A stretch of DNA of 5,631 nucleotides. Origin: Ktedonobacteraceae bacterium. Its GTDB lineage: Bacteria; Chloroflexota; Ktedonobacteria; Ktedonobacterales; Ktedonobacteraceae. Below the pieces are notes generated by a model. That model was not told the origin of the DNA. It saw only the letters and a program-made list of their open reading frames with translations, and did not search any database. The position numbers and the translations under genes are program-made. Where the stretch lies: the NCBI GenBank assembly GCA_014896635.1, contig JADBKA010000287.1, positions 1 through 5,631 on the forward strand, written 5' to 3'. Positions 4,923 to 5,631 of the stretch are shown here, piece by piece (the first letter of the stretch is position 1; each line of letters opens with the position of its first letter).

Positions 4923-5631
4923 CTATACTCTTATCAGCACTTTCAGCACGCCTTTTTGTGCAGCACGCTCGAATGCGGTGATCCCCTCATCAAGCGGATA
5001 GCTGGCGCTGATCAGCGGGCGCACGTCAACATGCCGCTGGCTCAGCGCCCGCAGCGCCGGAGCAAAGGGACCACAGCGCGATCCCTGCACACGAATCTCG
5101 TCTATCACAATTGGCGCCAGGTTCAGCGTACTCCTGTCAGCAACGGTGCTTTTGAGGACGAGCGTGCCGCGCGGCCTTACCAGGCGTAGCGCCATCTCTA
5201 AACCTTGCGCCGCTCCTGTGCATTCTACGACGATATCCGCGCGTTGTCCGTTCTCTAATGCAAAGCTCTGCGCGTCTGCGAGCTGATAGGTGCGCACGCC
5301 ATGCTGTGCTGCCAGCGCCAGCTTCTCCTCGTGTCTGCCTACCATGATTACCTCGCAGCCACTCAGTGCCAGCACCTGCGCTGCCAGTTGACCCATCTTG
5401 CCGTCGCCGAGCACGACAACGATATCGGTCGGCTTCACATGGACCTGCTCGGCGATCTCGAAGTTTGCGGCGAGCGGTTCGACAAACACGGCCTCTTCAT
5501 CACTCACCGTATCAGGCACAATATGCAGGTTGTCTACGGGCAGCGTCAGATAGTCAGCAAACGCGCCGTTGCGGTTGACGATGCCCAGGGTGGTGCGCTG
5601 TGGGCAGTGAGTGGGCATGGCATGCCGGCAG
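4923..5631 (-). CDS. Zinc-dependent medium-chain alcohol/polyol dehydrogenase, N-terminus cut by window edge
   Basis: The open frame continues past the right edge, so the first in-window ATG (5616-5618) is internal; 235 residues are visible. Counting from the first whole codon at the edge, Cys1 and Cys9 (C-x7-C, CRHAMPTHC) are the last two ligands of the structural zinc loop of the MDR family. GAFADYL (22-28) and FVEPLA (49-54) follow, the latter preceding the cofactor domain. GDGKMG (75-80) is the NAD(P) Gly-rich loop, and the next strand ends MVGRHEEKL, where Gly-Arg leaves the cofactor preference open. The C-terminal part, GTLVLKSTV and PLDEGITAFERAAQKGVLKVLIRV, is typical of the end of the fold. 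The family oxidises alcohols or polyols with NAD(P)+; the substrate and catalytic zinc residues lie in the missing part or cannot be told. It converges on the SMR pair and appears unrelated to it. Confidence 0.9.
   Translation of the reverse strand, partial: CRHAMPTHCPQRTTLGIVNRNGAFADYLTLPVDNLHIVPDTVSDEEAVFVEPLAANFEIAEQVHVKPTDIVVVLGDGKMGQLAAQVLALSGCEVIMVGRHEEKLALAAQHGVRTYQLADAQSFALENGQRADIVVECTGAAQGLEMALRLVRPRGTLVLKSTVADRSTLNLAPIVIDEIRVQGSRCGPFAPALRALSQRHVDVRPLISASYPLDEGITAFERAAQKGVLKVLIRV

Noticed and set aside
5616..5618. Start codon for the dehydrogenase at this ATG
   Set aside because: The frame stays open to the edge, and the residue four codons before it is a cysteine fitting the structural zinc C-x7-C spacing, so the true start is outside the window.

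Overview
The window holds eight protein-coding genes and no RNA gene, insertion sequence or CRISPR array that I can see. The likely source is a Chloroflexota bacterium of the Ktedonobacteria type. That guess rests on moderate GC, a Pro/Gly/Tyr-rich tail fused to one membrane helix and an NTF2-like domain (a style common in that class), and the mix of Gram-positive-like families. It is an inference from style, not from a marker gene.

Region 1 (about 1-3243, minus strand) is a tightly packed run of four genes read right to left: a membrane-anchored small protein (2671-3243), a class I SAM-dependent methyltransferase (1893-2651), endonuclease V (1153-1887) and a diacylglycerol-kinase-family lipid kinase that reaches the left edge (1-1123). 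The gaps are 19, 5 and 29 bases, so one operon is likely. A candidate promoter lies at 3330-3359.

Region 2 (3244-3482) is the divergent control region. Facing right, it carries a promoter with a 19-base spacer and a near-perfect dyad between the -35 and -10 boxes, the layout typical of MerR-controlled promoters.

Region 3 (3483-4883, plus strand) is a compact drug or guanidinium efflux cassette: a MerR-family regulator followed by two overlapping small multidrug resistance (SMR) genes resembling the YkkC/YkkD pair. The three genes overlap, and sampled lines are lower in GC than both flanks, which suggests a separately acquired module. The simplest model is that the regulator senses an organic cation or drug through its cysteine-free C-terminal domain and activates its own promoter, raising the heteromeric exporter.

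Region 4 (4923-5631, minus strand) is the C-terminal part of a zinc-dependent medium-chain dehydrogenase that runs off the right edge and converges on the efflux cassette.

I see no clearly unprecedented system. The most worthwhile items are the self-contained MerR-operator-paired-SMR module and the unusual neighbours of endonuclease V.
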